This document shows positions 26,570 through 34,624 of a DNA stretch of 64,000 nucleotides, piece by piece. The stretch comes from JALZAA01 sp035938395. Its GTDB lineage: Bacteria > Actinomycetota > Acidimicrobiia > IMCC26256 > JACDBD01. Where the stretch lies: the NCBI GenBank assembly GCA_035938395.1, contig DASZGY010000023.1:5483-69482 (forward strand). The letters are read 5' to 3'. The stretch's first letter is position 1, and every line of letters begins with the position of its first letter. Under the pieces are notes generated by a model that ran no database searches, was not told where the DNA came from, and was given only the letters and a program-made list of their open reading frames with translations. Position numbers and translations under genes: made by a program.

Positions 26570-27393
26570 GCACGCTACGGATCGCCGGGTTGCGGGTTGC
26601 CGTCGACGGCCAGGAGATCTTGCGCGGCGTCGACCTCGAGATCGCCTCGGGCGATGTCCACGCCCTCATGGGTCCGAACGGCTCGGGGAAGTCGACGCTG
26701 GCGCACGCGCTCATGGGCCGCCCCGAGTACGAGATCCTCGGCGGCTCGGTCACGCTCGACGGTCAGGAGCTCCTGGGTCTGCCGACGTGGGAGCGCGCGG
26801 CCAACGGGTTGTTCCTCGCGATGCAGTACCCGGTTGAAGTGCCCGGCGTGCGGCTAGTCGACTTTCTTGCCGCCGCCATCCGTGGTCGCGGCGGGGAGCC
26901 GAACGGGTTGACGGACCGGCTCGCAAGCGAGGCGGAGCGCCTCGCCGTCGGCGACCAGTTCCTGACCCGCGGCATCAACGTCGAGTTTTCCGGCGGCGAG
27001 CAGAAGCGCGCCGAGACGCTCCAGCTCGCGGTCCTCGAGCCCAAGATCGCGGTGCTCGACGAGATCGACTCCGGCCTCGACGTCGATGCACTCCGGGACG
27101 TCGCCCGGCGGGTCGAGGCGATGACCGAGGAGAGCAGCCTCGGCGTGCTCGCCATCACCCACTACGCCCGGCTGCTGAGCGAGCTGCGCGCCGACCGGGT
27201 GCACGTGCTCATGGCGGGACGCGTCGTCACGAGCGGCGGGCCCGAGCTCGCCGACGAGCTCGAACGGGTCGGCTACGAAGGCTTGGCCGCGGAGCTCGGC
27301 GTCGAAACGCTCGCGGTCGAGACCGCCCGCGAGCAGGAGCCCTTCACCGACACGACGATCGAGTCGAACCCCTTCTCCGACCCCCTGGCGTAG
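26566..27393 (+). CDS. sufC: SufC-type ATPase, divergent copy (SufC1)
   Basis: This 275-residue ABC ATPase drives SufBCD assembly. Walker A is GPNGSGKST, the signature is FSGGEQKRAETLQ, and Walker B is IAVLDEIDSGLDVD, all in SufC order. The Q-loop region reads LFLAMQYPVEVPGV, the family form of QxPxxxxGV. It departs from canonical SufC in the signature lead (RGINVEF, where sufC2 has LNEGF) and carries a C-terminal extension of about 25 residues. It is the last gene of the operon and is translationally coupled to the ferredoxin. A second sufC lies in the other suf operon. Confidence 0.9.
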   Translation: MSTLRIAGLRVAVDGQEILRGVDLEIASGDVHALMGPNGSGKSTLAHALMGRPEYEILGGSVTLDGQELLGLPTWERAANGLFLAMQYPVEVPGVRLVDFLAAAIRGRGGEPNGLTDRLASEAERLAVGDQFLTRGINVEFSGGEQKRAETLQLAVLEPKIAVLDEIDSGLDVDALRDVARRVEAMTEESSLGVLAITHYARLLSELRADRVHVLMAGRVVTSGGPELADELERVGYEGLAAELGVETLAVETAREQEPFTDTTIESNPFSDPLA

Positions 27394-27412
27394 CCCTCAG
27401 CAGGCGCTACGC
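27388..27412. terminator. Hairpin spanning convergent stop codons
   Basis: GCGTAGC (27388-27394) and GCTACGC (27406-27412) form a 7-base-pair stem that overlaps the stop codons of sufC1 and the convergent L,D-transpeptidase gene. It may terminate both transcripts. Confidence 0.4.
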
Positions 27413-28360
27413 GTGCTGGCCCGGCGGCGGGATGGGGTCGGGCATCGTCGGTGGCTGCGGGCTGGGCGCGAGCGGCGTCGATGAGGTCACGTTGGCGGGC
27501 TTACCGCCGAACACGTGCACGGGATCGCCGCGGTTCACGAGCGTGTGGAAGTACTCGGCGATGTGCATCGGGATGCGTACGCAGCCGTGGGACGCGGGTG
27601 TGGTCGGCACCGAGTCGTAGCCGTGCACCGCGATGCCCTTGTTGAAGTAGAACGGGTTGTACAGCTGGCCGAGCGGTGACTTGTCCCAACCCGGGCGGAA
27701 CTCGGTATAGGTGAAGTCGCCGGAGGGCGTATTGGCGTCCTCGCACACGTGACTGGTCGGGTTCTCACGAGGCGTGTCGTAGCAATAGTTCTCACCCGAG
27801 CCGGACGACATGGTCGTGATCAGCTTGGGCTGGTAGTTCTCGTAGAGCGTCAGGGTCTGCCCGGTGATGTCGACCTCGGTGCGGTTCGGCTCCGGCGTCG
27901 CGGCCATCGGTTGCTTGTACTGGAAGAAGTTGAGCGAGAACACGTCGGCGTCGGTGATGCGACCGGTCGGGGCCGCGCCCCCGAGCTTCTGGAGCGTCTG
28001 CACCGCATAGGCGGTCTTCTGGTCGTAGATGCCGTCGACCGGGCCGGGATCGAAGTGGATGTCGGCCATCCGCTGCTCGTACGCCTGCACCTCCGGCCCT
28101 TGGGAGCCGGGGCCCACCACTCCGCCCGGCACCGGGGGGAGTGCTGCCCACGGCGGCTGGATGATCGTCGTGGGCGGTGGGGCCGCGGTCGTCGGCGCCG
28201 GAGCAGCGGTCGTCGTGGGCGCGGCGGTGGTGGGCGTCGGCGCGGCGCGCTTCGTGGTCTTTTCGTCGCGCAGCGCCGAACCGGCGACGGCGATGCCCGA
28301 GACGAAGAGCGCCGCGACCACCAACGAGACGAGCACGGGGAGTCGGAAAACCTGCCTCAG
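27407..28360 (-). CDS. L,D-transpeptidase (YkuD) with peptidoglycan-binding domain, CTG start proposed
   Basis: This 317-residue exported protein would cross-link peptidoglycan (3-3 links). It has an N-terminal membrane helix (LVSLVVAALFVSGIAVAGSAL), a Thr/Pro-rich linker, a helical peptidoglycan-binding unit (GPEVQAYEQRMADIHFDPGP) and a C-terminal YkuD domain with catalytic IAVHGYDSVPTTPASHGCVRIPM. Start choice: GTG at 28336 would leave no basic N-region and has no ribosome site. CTG at 28360 has AGGAG six bases upstream (28367-28371), adds RQVFR before the helix, and lies about 30 bases from a TACAGT box at 28392-28397. Confidence 0.85.
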   Translation of the reverse strand: MRQVFRLPVLVSLVVAALFVSGIAVAGSALRDEKTTKRAAPTPTTAAPTTTAAPAPTTAAPPPTTIIQPPWAALPPVPGGVVGPGSQGPEVQAYEQRMADIHFDPGPVDGIYDQKTAYAVQTLQKLGGAAPTGRITDADVFSLNFFQYKQPMAATPEPNRTEVDITGQTLTLYENYQPKLITTMSSGSGENYCYDTPRENPTSHVCEDANTPSGDFTYTEFRPGWDKSPLGQLYNPFYFNKGIAVHGYDSVPTTPASHGCVRIPMHIAEYFHTLVNRGDPVHVFGGKPANVTSSTPLAPSPQPPTMPDPIPPPGQHA

Positions 28361-28391
28361 GGCTTGCTCCTGTCGACGCTCGGAACTGCGA

Positions 28392-28397
28392 ACTGTA
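28392..28397 (-). promoter_or_regulatory. -10 box of L,D-transpeptidase gene
   Basis: TACAGT would start transcription near 28385, leaving a short leader that contains AGGAG and then CTG at 28360. This arrangement is one of the reasons for preferring the CTG start. Confidence 0.4.
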
Positions 28398-28467
28398 CCG
28401 GGGCGGTCACACCGGCCGGTGCCACCTGGCCTGCGGACGCCCGGCCCCGCCGGGCGCCCCGCTCAAA

Positions 28468-28485
28468 CTTGACCGTGCGGTCAAG
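28468..28485 (+). promoter_or_regulatory. Perfect palindrome, TetR-type operator candidate
   Basis: CTTGACCGTGCGGTCAAG has 8-base perfect arms around TG. TTGACC can also serve as a -35 box, with TAGGGT 16 bases on as -10, so a bound repressor would block RNA polymerase. It precedes the LLM oxidoreductase gene. A near-copy lies before the acyl-CoA dehydrogenase gene at 51.37 kb. Confidence 0.6.
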
Positions 28486-28531
28486 GGTAATAGGGTGACC
28501 TCCGATCCAGGAGCCGGACCGGGGGGTCGCC

Positions 28532-29701
28532 GTGCGGTTCTTCTCGTTCCACCTCATGCCGTACACGCAGCTGTCGCCCGACTACGACGGCCCCGCCTGG
28601 GTCACGTGCCCGAACGAGCTGTACGACCCGCAGGTCGGGAACGAGCTGTACAACACCTATCTCGACGAGCTCATCTACGCCGAGGAAGTCGGGTTCGACG
28701 GCGTCTGTGTGAACGAGCATCACCAGAACGCCTACGGCAACATGCCGTCGCCGAACCTGATCGCTTCGATTCTGGCCCGCCAGACGAGCCGCATCCGGAT
28801 CGCCGTCGTCGGCAATGCCCTGCCGCTCTACGACCCGCCGACGCGGGTCGCCGAGGAGTTCGCCATGATCGACGTGATCAGCGGCGGGCGCCTGATCGCG
28901 GGCATGGTCGTCGGCGGAGGCCCGGAGTACTACTCGTTCTCGGTCAACCCGGCGCACGCCCGGGAGCGCTTCCAGGAGGCGCACGACCTCATCACGAAGG
29001 CGTGGACCACACCGGGCCCCTTCGAGTGGGTGAGCAAGCACTACCGCATCCGGTACGTCAACCCCTGGCCGCGTCCGATCCAGCAGCCGCATCCGGAGAT
29101 CTGGATCCCGGGGGCGGGATCCATCGAGACGATGGAGTTCGTCGCCCGCAACCACTACGCCTACATGGGCATCCCGTACTTCCACCTCGACGTGTTCAAG
29201 CGGTACTTCTCGATGTTCCGGGAGGCGTGCGAGTCCGAGGGCTACGAGGCGGATCCGCTGCAAGCCGGTTGGCTGGTGCCGATCTACGTGGCCGAGACCG
29301 ACGAGCAGGCCCGGCGCGAGTACGAGGAGCACCTCTGGTACTTCGTCAAGCGCCTGTTGCCGGGGATCACGATCCAGCCGCCCGGGTACACGTCGGTGCG
29401 ATCCCTCGGCAGCATCCTGAAGTCGGCGGGGTCGTTCATGCTCAACGTCGAGACGTGGGATCAGATCGTCGACGGCCGCTACGCGATCGTCGGCTCGCCC
29501 GAGACCGTCACGGAGCAGCTCGTCGACGCCCTGAGCGCGCTGGGGACGGGCAACCTGCTCGGCCTGTTCCAGCTCGGAAGCCTGCCCGACCACCTCACGC
29601 GCAAGAACATGGCGCTGTTCGCCGAGCAGGTCATGCCGAAGCTGCGGGCCGAGTTCCCCGAGGGCAAACCGGTGCACCGCCCGCAGGCCGCGGTGGCGTA
29701 G
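28532..29701 (+). CDS. LLM-class flavin-dependent oxidoreductase
   Basis: This 389-residue luciferase-like monooxygenase has GVCVNEHHQNAYGNMPSPN near residue 57, the flavin-region VAEEFAMIDVISGGRLIAGMVVGG, and the late YAIVGSPETVTEQL motif. Such enzymes use reduced FMN or F420; the acyl substrate is unknown. It is transcribed under the palindromic operator described above, then followed by an alpha/beta hydrolase (5 bases) and a methyltransferase that overlap or abut, forming a catabolic operon. Oxidoreductase plus hydrolase pairs of this type are seen in degradation of cyclic ketones or similar compounds, but that is only an inference here. Confidence 0.88.
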   Translation: MRFFSFHLMPYTQLSPDYDGPAWVTCPNELYDPQVGNELYNTYLDELIYAEEVGFDGVCVNEHHQNAYGNMPSPNLIASILARQTSRIRIAVVGNALPLYDPPTRVAEEFAMIDVISGGRLIAGMVVGGGPEYYSFSVNPAHARERFQEAHDLITKAWTTPGPFEWVSKHYRIRYVNPWPRPIQQPHPEIWIPGAGSIETMEFVARNHYAYMGIPYFHLDVFKRYFSMFREACESEGYEADPLQAGWLVPIYVAETDEQARREYEEHLWYFVKRLLPGITIQPPGYTSVRSLGSILKSAGSFMLNVETWDQIVDGRYAIVGSPETVTEQLVDALSALGTGNLLGLFQLGSLPDHLTRKNMALFAEQVMPKLRAEFPEGKPVHRPQAAVA

Positions 29702-29706
29702 CCGCC

Positions 29707-30525
29707 ATGCCGCAGACACTGACCGAGGAGCGTGTCGACGCGCCCATCGGCAAGATCCAGGTGTTCCGGGCCGGCGCCGGCGACCCGCTGGTCTACCTGC
29801 ACTCGGCCGGTGGCGAACCGACGAACCCCGCGCTCGAAGACCTCGCCGACTCGTTCGCCGTGATGGTGCCGGTGTTCCCCGGCTACGGGGAGTCGGAGGG
29901 CATCGACCAGATCGACAGCATGGAGGACGCCGTCTTCCACCTGCTCGACATGTGGGAGCTGCTCGGCGTCGACGCTCCGATCGTCGTCGGCCTGTCGCTG
30001 GGCGGGTGGATGGCGATGGAGCTCGCGACCCGTTACCCGGAGCGTGTCGGGAAGATGGTGCTCGTGAACCCGGTCGGCATCTACATCGATGACGTGCCGA
30101 TGGCGGAGATGTTCGGCCGCACACCGGCCGAGCTCGCCGAGATGCTGTTCGCCGATCAGTCGCACCCCATCGCACAGGCGATGCACGCGATGGCGGAGTT
30201 CACCGGTGACGTCGGGCGTCAGGTCGAGATCCCGATCGAGATGGTGCTGCCGATGTGGAAGGCGATCAGCGCCACCGCCAAGCTCGGCTGGGACCCGTAC
30301 CTCCATAACCCGAAGCTGCGCGGCCGCCTGCGCCGCATCACCGCGCCAACTCTGGTGGTCGCCGGCGCGCAGGACGGGCTCGTGCCCCCGATCTACGCCG
30401 AGACGTTCGCGGCCGAGATCCCCGACGCGCGCCTCGAGGTCATCGACGGTGCCGCCCACTGGCTGCCGTTCGAGAAGCCCGCCGAGCTCGCCGCGCTGGT
30501 CCGGGAGTTCGCCACCTCCCGGTGA
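29707..30525 (+). CDS. Alpha/beta-fold hydrolase
   Basis: This 272-residue protein has the nucleophile elbow GLSLGGW (Ser), the acid in VVAGAQDGLVPP (Asp) and catalytic His in DGAAHWLPFEKP, the canonical order. An oxyanion segment is LVYLHSAGGEP. It probably cleaves an ester or carbon-carbon bond in the product of the LLM enzyme encoded immediately upstream; substrate is not known. It begins five bases after the preceding stop and overlaps the next gene by four bases (GTGA). Confidence 0.9.
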   Translation: MPQTLTEERVDAPIGKIQVFRAGAGDPLVYLHSAGGEPTNPALEDLADSFAVMVPVFPGYGESEGIDQIDSMEDAVFHLLDMWELLGVDAPIVVGLSLGGWMAMELATRYPERVGKMVLVNPVGIYIDDVPMAEMFGRTPAELAEMLFADQSHPIAQAMHAMAEFTGDVGRQVEIPIEMVLPMWKAISATAKLGWDPYLHNPKLRGRLRRITAPTLVVAGAQDGLVPPIYAETFAAEIPDARLEVIDGAAHWLPFEKPAELAALVREFATSR

Positions 30526-31178
30526 CGACGGTGCGGCGGGTGATCGACCGTCTCGTTCGCGATGGGAGTGCGGTCGCGCGTTCCGACGGGACAGTGCACA
30601 CCCTGTTCCCGGTCGCCGCGAGCCCCTCCGAGGGGGAAGCACTACGGAACTGGGTGGTGCGCGAACGCGCCGCTCGAACGATCGAAGTCGGCCTTGGATA
30701 CGGAATCTCGGCCCTGTTCATCTGCGAGGGCCTTCTCACGAACGGCGCCGCCGGTTCGCGTCATGTCGCCATGGACCCGCACCAAGGCACGAGGTTCGCC
30801 AATTGCGGCTCGCAGTTCCTCGACGAAGCCGGCGTTGCGGACATGGTGGAGTTCCACAACGGCGAGTCGCAGCTCGTTCTTCCTCGCCTGCTCGAGGACG
30901 GCCGTCGCTTCGATCTCGCCTTCGTCGACGGGAACCATCGCTTCGACGGCGTCTTCGTCGACCTCGTCTATCTCGGTCGGCTCATCCGTCCGGGAGGGGT
31001 CGTCTTCGTGGACGACTATCAGCTGCCCGCCGTGGCGCGCGCAGCTTCCTTCTTCGTGGCGAACGTCGGATGGACAGTCGCGCAGGTGTCACCCGCCGAC
31101 GAGTTGCACCAGTGGGCCGTTCTCCGGACGTCCACCGTGGCGGACACGCGACGCTTCGACGACTTCGTGGACTTCTGA
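30522..31178 (+). CDS. Class I SAM-dependent methyltransferase
   Basis: This 218-residue protein of the Methyltransf_24-like type has the SAM-binding motif ARTIEVGLGYGISALFI, an acidic strand end (HVAMDPHQGTR), and DLAFVDGNHRFDGVFVDL followed by GGVVFVDDYQLPAV. It resembles O-methyltransferase-like proteins often found with glycan or secondary-metabolite genes. Start GTG overlaps the hydrolase stop, so it is cotranscribed although a metabolic link with the LLM/hydrolase pair is not obvious. Four bases separate its stop from the convergent transpeptidase gene. Confidence 0.83.
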   Translation: MTTVRRVIDRLVRDGSAVARSDGTVHTLFPVAASPSEGEALRNWVVRERAARTIEVGLGYGISALFICEGLLTNGAAGSRHVAMDPHQGTRFANCGSQFLDEAGVADMVEFHNGESQLVLPRLLEDGRRFDLAFVDGNHRFDGVFVDLVYLGRLIRPGGVVFVDDYQLPAVARAASFFVANVGWTVAQVSPADELHQWAVLRTSTVADTRRFDDFVDF

Positions 31179-31182
31179 GCCG

Positions 31183-31998
31183 CTAGGCGAGGATGGTGAC
31201 GGGGGTGCCGAGCGGCGCCTGGGCGGCGATCTGCTCGATGATGTCGTTCGGGACGCGGACGCAGCCGTTCGAGATGTTCTGGCCGACCTGACCCGGGTTG
31301 CTCGTGCCGTGCACGGCCAGCTGGCCGGGGCCGCCCTTGAACGACGTCAGCACGTCGGAGTAGCCGGAGATACCGAGGGCGAACACGCCGTAGCCGGCGT
31401 TCGGCTGGCTGTGCAGGTCGAGTGGATCGGTGACGTAGAACTTGCCCACCGGGGTCGGGGTCTTGTCGGCGCCGACCACGACGCCGGAGTCGAGGACGGG
31501 CTGGCCGAGTTTCAGCAGCGTGAGCTTGTGCGCACCGAGCTCGATCCTGATCTCGTAGTCACTCTGCCCGAGGGTGACATCGCTCGCCTTGATCCAGCCG
31601 CTCGCCCCGTTGGGCCGGATCGGGAGCAGCACGTTGAGCCAACCCGGGCGGGAGCTCTGGTCGGTGACGAGGAACGTGCGCGGGAGGCCGTACTCGGTCT
31701 TGTCGGACAGCTTCGTGACGGCGGCGGAGGTCTCGACCGCGTCCTGGTACGCCGTGAGCTGGGGGACCTTCTGCGTCGCCGTGACCGCGGCCACCGGCTT
31801 GGGGACGGTGGTGGTCGTCGTGCTGGGGGCGGCGGCCCGCTTCCTGGGTGCGGCCTTGGCGTCGTCGCGCAGGAGGGCCCATCCGGCTATCCCGGCGACG
31901 GCGAGGCCGGCGACCACACCGGCGGCGATCGCAGCCCGTAGGCGTCTGCGGCGCACACGGCGCGCAGAACGATCCGAACGCGGAGGGGTAGCTGCCAT
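31183..31998 (-). CDS. L,D-transpeptidase (YkuD), second copy
   Basis: This 271-residue protein has a strongly basic N-terminus (RRVRRRRLRAAI), one membrane helix, a Thr-rich linker and an SH3-like segment before the YkuD domain. The catalytic motif is LAVHGTSNPGQVGQNISNGCVRVP, with Cys retained and Asn where many family members have His (SHGC); B. subtilis YkuD has Lys there, so activity is still expected. It would cross-link peptidoglycan outside the membrane. TAGTCT lies 9 bases before the ATG. Confidence 0.9.
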   Translation of the reverse strand: MAATPPRSDRSARRVRRRRLRAAIAAGVVAGLAVAGIAGWALLRDDAKAAPRKRAAAPSTTTTTVPKPVAAVTATQKVPQLTAYQDAVETSAAVTKLSDKTEYGLPRTFLVTDQSSRPGWLNVLLPIRPNGASGWIKASDVTLGQSDYEIRIELGAHKLTLLKLGQPVLDSGVVVGADKTPTPVGKFYVTDPLDLHSQPNAGYGVFALGISGYSDVLTSFKGGPGQLAVHGTSNPGQVGQNISNGCVRVPNDIIEQIAAQAPLGTPVTILA

Positions 31999-32007
31999 GG
32001 GGCCCGC

Positions 32008-32013
32008 AGACTA
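32008..32013 (-). promoter_or_regulatory. -10 box of second L,D-transpeptidase gene
   Basis: TAGTCT, 9 bases before ATG 31998, is consistent with near-leaderless transcription. Confidence 0.45.
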
Positions 32014-32059
32014 CCGAACAGGGGGCAGGCGGCGGATGCCGCCCCCGACCTCGCGGAGC

Positions 32060-32239
32060 TCAGTTCCCGGCGTGCGTGGACTCCTGCTCGAGCAGCTGCT
32101 CGAGGGGATCAGAGTCGGGGTTGATCGCGGCAAGGCGCAGGTCGAGTAGGAAGTCGACCACCTCGGCCGCCGAGACGAGGTCGCGGCTCCGGTACTGCTC
32201 GAGTGCCGAGTCGATCATCGTCACCAGCGCCTGGCTCAT
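32060..32239 (-). CDS. Small hypothetical protein
   Basis: This 59-residue acidic, mostly helical protein (SALEQYRSRDLVSAAEVVDF, then LLDLRLAAI) has no family I recognise. Start choice: ATG at 32239 is preceded by GGAAGGGG about 6 bases upstream; a TTG at 32275 in the same frame would add 12 residues. It lies between the transpeptidase and the redoxin gene, on its own minus-strand transcript. Coding status is supported by a regular helical pattern and by the ribosome site, but homologues are needed to confirm it. Confidence 0.5.
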   Translation of the reverse strand: MSQALVTMIDSALEQYRSRDLVSAAEVVDFLLDLRLAAINPDSDPLEQLLEQESTHAGN

Positions 32240-32364
32240 CTCAGCCCCTTCCCAGTCGGCCTTCCGAGTGATCAACGTAGTCGGTCAACGTTCCATGCCC
32301 GTGTCACGTTTATATCCGGGGTGTGAACGACGTCACCCCGGTCATCGGGGCGTTTCCACCCGAA

Positions 32365-32370
32365 TAGCCT
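32365..32370 (+). promoter_or_regulatory. -10 box of redoxin gene
   Basis: TAGCCT lies 7 bases before ATG 32378, leaderless type. Confidence 0.5.
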
Positions 32371-32377
32371 GAAGACG

Positions 32378-32833
32378 ATGCTCTCGCTCGGAGATCGCGC
32401 TCCTTCGCTGCAGCTCCCCGACGCGGCCACCGGCGAATCCGTCACCGACCCGTGGCGGGAGGGTCCCGTGGTTCTCGCCTTCTTCAAGACCACGTGCCCG
32501 GTCTGCCAGATGGCCGCGCCCAAGGTGCAGGCGCTGGCCGAGGCCGGGGTGCGCGTCGTCGCGGTGGGCGAGGACCCGCCGCCGGCGATCCAGACCTACG
32601 CCGACCGCTACGGCCAGAAGGTCCCGACGCTCAGCGAGACGGCTCCGTATCCCGCCTCGGACGCGTTCGGGATCGACACCGTGCCGACGCTGTTCCGCGT
32701 CGACGAGGACGGCACCGTCCGCGACGCGGTGGTGTCTTGGGACCGAGCCGAATGGAACCGGTTCGCCGAAGCAGCCGGCGGTGCCGCGGTCTCGGACGAG
32801 GGAGACGGGCTCCCTCCGTTCCGCCCCGGCTGA
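32378..32833 (+). CDS. Thioredoxin-like (TlpA/AhpC-TSA type) redoxin
   Basis: This 151-residue protein has the redoxin start LSLGDRAPSLQLPDA, the active site FFKTTCPVCQMAAP with Cys40 and Cys43, and the cis-proline segment IDTVPTLFRVD. No signal peptide is visible, so it is probably cytoplasmic. It would act as a thiol-disulfide reductase or peroxidase. It stands next to the sufU end of the second suf operon (convergent), a sensible place for thiol chemistry, but no regulatory link is visible. Confidence 0.87.
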   Translation: MLSLGDRAPSLQLPDAATGESVTDPWREGPVVLAFFKTTCPVCQMAAPKVQALAEAGVRVVAVGEDPPPAIQTYADRYGQKVPTLSETAPYPASDAFGIDTVPTLFRVDEDGTVRDAVVSWDRAEWNRFAEAAGGAAVSDEGDGLPPFRPG

Positions 32834-32847
32834 AACAGCCGCAACGC

Positions 32848-32865
32848 CTGACCCGGTCGGGTCAG
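32848..32865. terminator. Hairpin between convergent redoxin gene and sufU
   Basis: CTGACCC and GGGTCAG form a 7-base-pair stem with a GGTC loop in the 45-base gap between the two stop codons. Likely a bidirectional terminator. Confidence 0.45.
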
Positions 32866-32878
32866 CACGCTCCGAGGG

Positions 32879-33370
32879 CTAGGCGTCGACCGACTCGCGT
32901 TCGTCGAGACCTTGCTGGAGGGTGTTCCAGGCGAGGGTCGCGCACTTGATGCGCACCGGGAACTTGACGACGCCCTGTAGCGCTTCGAGGTCGCCGAGGC
33001 GCACGCCTTCGAGCTCGGCGGTGAGGTCCGAGCCGTCGCTCTCGCCCTCGAGCTTCGACTCGTGGATGGACATCAGCGCCTTGAAGGCGCGGATGAGCTT
33101 GCGGGCCTCGTCGACCGGCTTTCCCTTCACCGCCGCGCTCATCATCGACGTCGACGCCTGACTGATCGAGCATCCCTGCCCGTCGATCTTGACGTCGCGG
33201 ACGGTCTCGGTATCGGGATCGATGTCGAGGTAGAGGACGACCTCGTCGCCGCACAGCGGATTGAAGCCCTCGGCCTTGGTGGCCGGGGGGACCGGGAGGT
33301 CGCCGCGGTTCCGGGGCGAGCGGTAGTGGTCGAGGATGATCTCGCGGTAGAGGTCTTCGAGGCCGGGCAT
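32879..33370 (-). CDS. sufU: SufU sulfur-transfer protein
   Basis: This 163-residue SufU/NifU-like protein accepts sulfur from SufS. The zinc-binding/active residues are visible: Cys40 and Asp42 in FNPLCGDE, Cys67 in GQGCSISQAS, and Cys143 in RIKCATLAW. The 18-21-residue insertion that separates SufU from IscU is present between the second and third Cys. It is the last gene of the minus suf operon, 15 bases after sufS. Confidence 0.95.
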   Translation of the reverse strand: MPGLEDLYREIILDHYRSPRNRGDLPVPPATKAEGFNPLCGDEVVLYLDIDPDTETVRDVKIDGQGCSISQASTSMMSAAVKGKPVDEARKLIRAFKALMSIHESKLEGESDGSDLTAELEGVRLGDLEALQGVVKFPVRIKCATLAWNTLQQGLDERESVDA

Positions 33371-33385
33371 CGGGGGGACTCCGTT

Positions 33386-34624
33386 CTAGATGGCGAAGAA
33401 TTTCTCGGCCTTGGCCAACGACTCGACGAGTGCGTCGGCGTCACTCTCGTCGTTGTACACGTAGAGCGAGGCGCGGGTGGTGGCGGGCACACCGAGCACC
33501 CGCATCAGAGGTTTCGCACAGTGGTGTGACGCCCGCACGCACACGCCGTCCTCGTCGAGCACCTGGGCGACGTCGTGGGCGTGAATGCGGTCGAACAGGA
33601 ACGAGATCGCGCCGCCGCGCTGATCGACGTCGCGGGGGCCGTGAACGTGCAGGCGGTTCTCGAAGCGCTCCTCGAGCGCCCGGAGCGTGTACTCGGTGAG
33701 CTGCTTCTCGTGGGCGCGGACCGCGTCCATTCCGAGCGCCGAGAGGTAGTCGATAGCGGCGGCGAGCCCGCTGGCCTCGACGAACGGCATGGTCCCGGCC
33801 TCGAACTTCCAGGGCACCTCGTTGGGCTCGAAGCCGTCGAAGCGCACATCGGTGATCATCTCGCCGCCGCCGAGGAAGGGCGGCATCGCGTCGAGCAGCT
33901 CGGCGCGGGCCCAGAGGCCGCCGAGACCGGTCGGGCCGAGCATCTTGTGGCCGGTGAAGCCGACGAAGTCGGCGTCCCACGCCTGCACGTCGACCGGGAG
34001 GTGGGGGACGGCCTGGGCGGCGTCCACGTTCACGAGGGCGCCGGCGGCGTGGGCGGCGTCGGACAGCAATCGGATGTCGTTCAGCGTCCCGAGCACGTTC
34101 GACATGGCCGTGACCGACAGGAGCTTCGCCCCGTCCAGCAGCCGGTCGAGGTCGGTGAGGTCGAGCTGGAAGTCGTCCGTGATCGGGATCCAGCGCAGCT
34201 CGACGCCGCGCTCCTCGACGAGGATGTGCCACGGCACGACGTTGGCGTGGTGCTCCATCTCGGTGATGACCACCGCATCGCCCGGCCCGAGGTTCTTTCG
34301 GGCCCAGGAGTACGCGACGAGGTTCATCGCCTCGGTGATGTTCTTCGTGAACACGATCTCGCTGGTGGCGCGCGCGTTGAGCAGCTTGGCCACCTTGGCG
34401 CGGGCGCCCTCGTAGGCGGCGGTCGACTCCTCGGCGATCGTGTAGATGCCGCGGTGCACGTTCGCGTAGTGGTGGCGGTGGTGGTGCTCCATGGCGTCGA
34501 GCACCGAGCGCGGCTTCTGGGACGACGACGCCGAGTCGAGATACACGAGCGGCTTGCCGTTGACCTTGCGCTCGAAGATCGGGAAGTCGGCCTTGACGCG
34601 GCTGACGTCGAGGACCTCGGTCAT
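33386..34624 (-). CDS. sufS: Cysteine desulfurase SufS
   Basis: This 412-residue PLP enzyme releases sulfur from cysteine as a persulfide. The PLP lysine lies in GFTGHKMLGPTG (about residue 224) and the catalytic Cys in VRASHHCAKPLMR (about residue 368), as in group II desulfurases. VYLDSASSSQKPRSVLDA and the EMEHHANVVPW motif are also typical. Its ATG overlaps the sufC2 stop by four bases (ATGA). SufU downstream is its usual sulfur acceptor. Confidence 0.96.
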   Translation of the reverse strand: MTEVLDVSRVKADFPIFERKVNGKPLVYLDSASSSQKPRSVLDAMEHHHRHHYANVHRGIYTIAEESTAAYEGARAKVAKLLNARATSEIVFTKNITEAMNLVAYSWARKNLGPGDAVVITEMEHHANVVPWHILVEERGVELRWIPITDDFQLDLTDLDRLLDGAKLLSVTAMSNVLGTLNDIRLLSDAAHAAGALVNVDAAQAVPHLPVDVQAWDADFVGFTGHKMLGPTGLGGLWARAELLDAMPPFLGGGEMITDVRFDGFEPNEVPWKFEAGTMPFVEASGLAAAIDYLSALGMDAVRAHEKQLTEYTLRALEERFENRLHVHGPRDVDQRGGAISFLFDRIHAHDVAQVLDEDGVCVRASHHCAKPLMRVLGVPATTRASLYVYNDESDADALVESLAKAEKFFAI

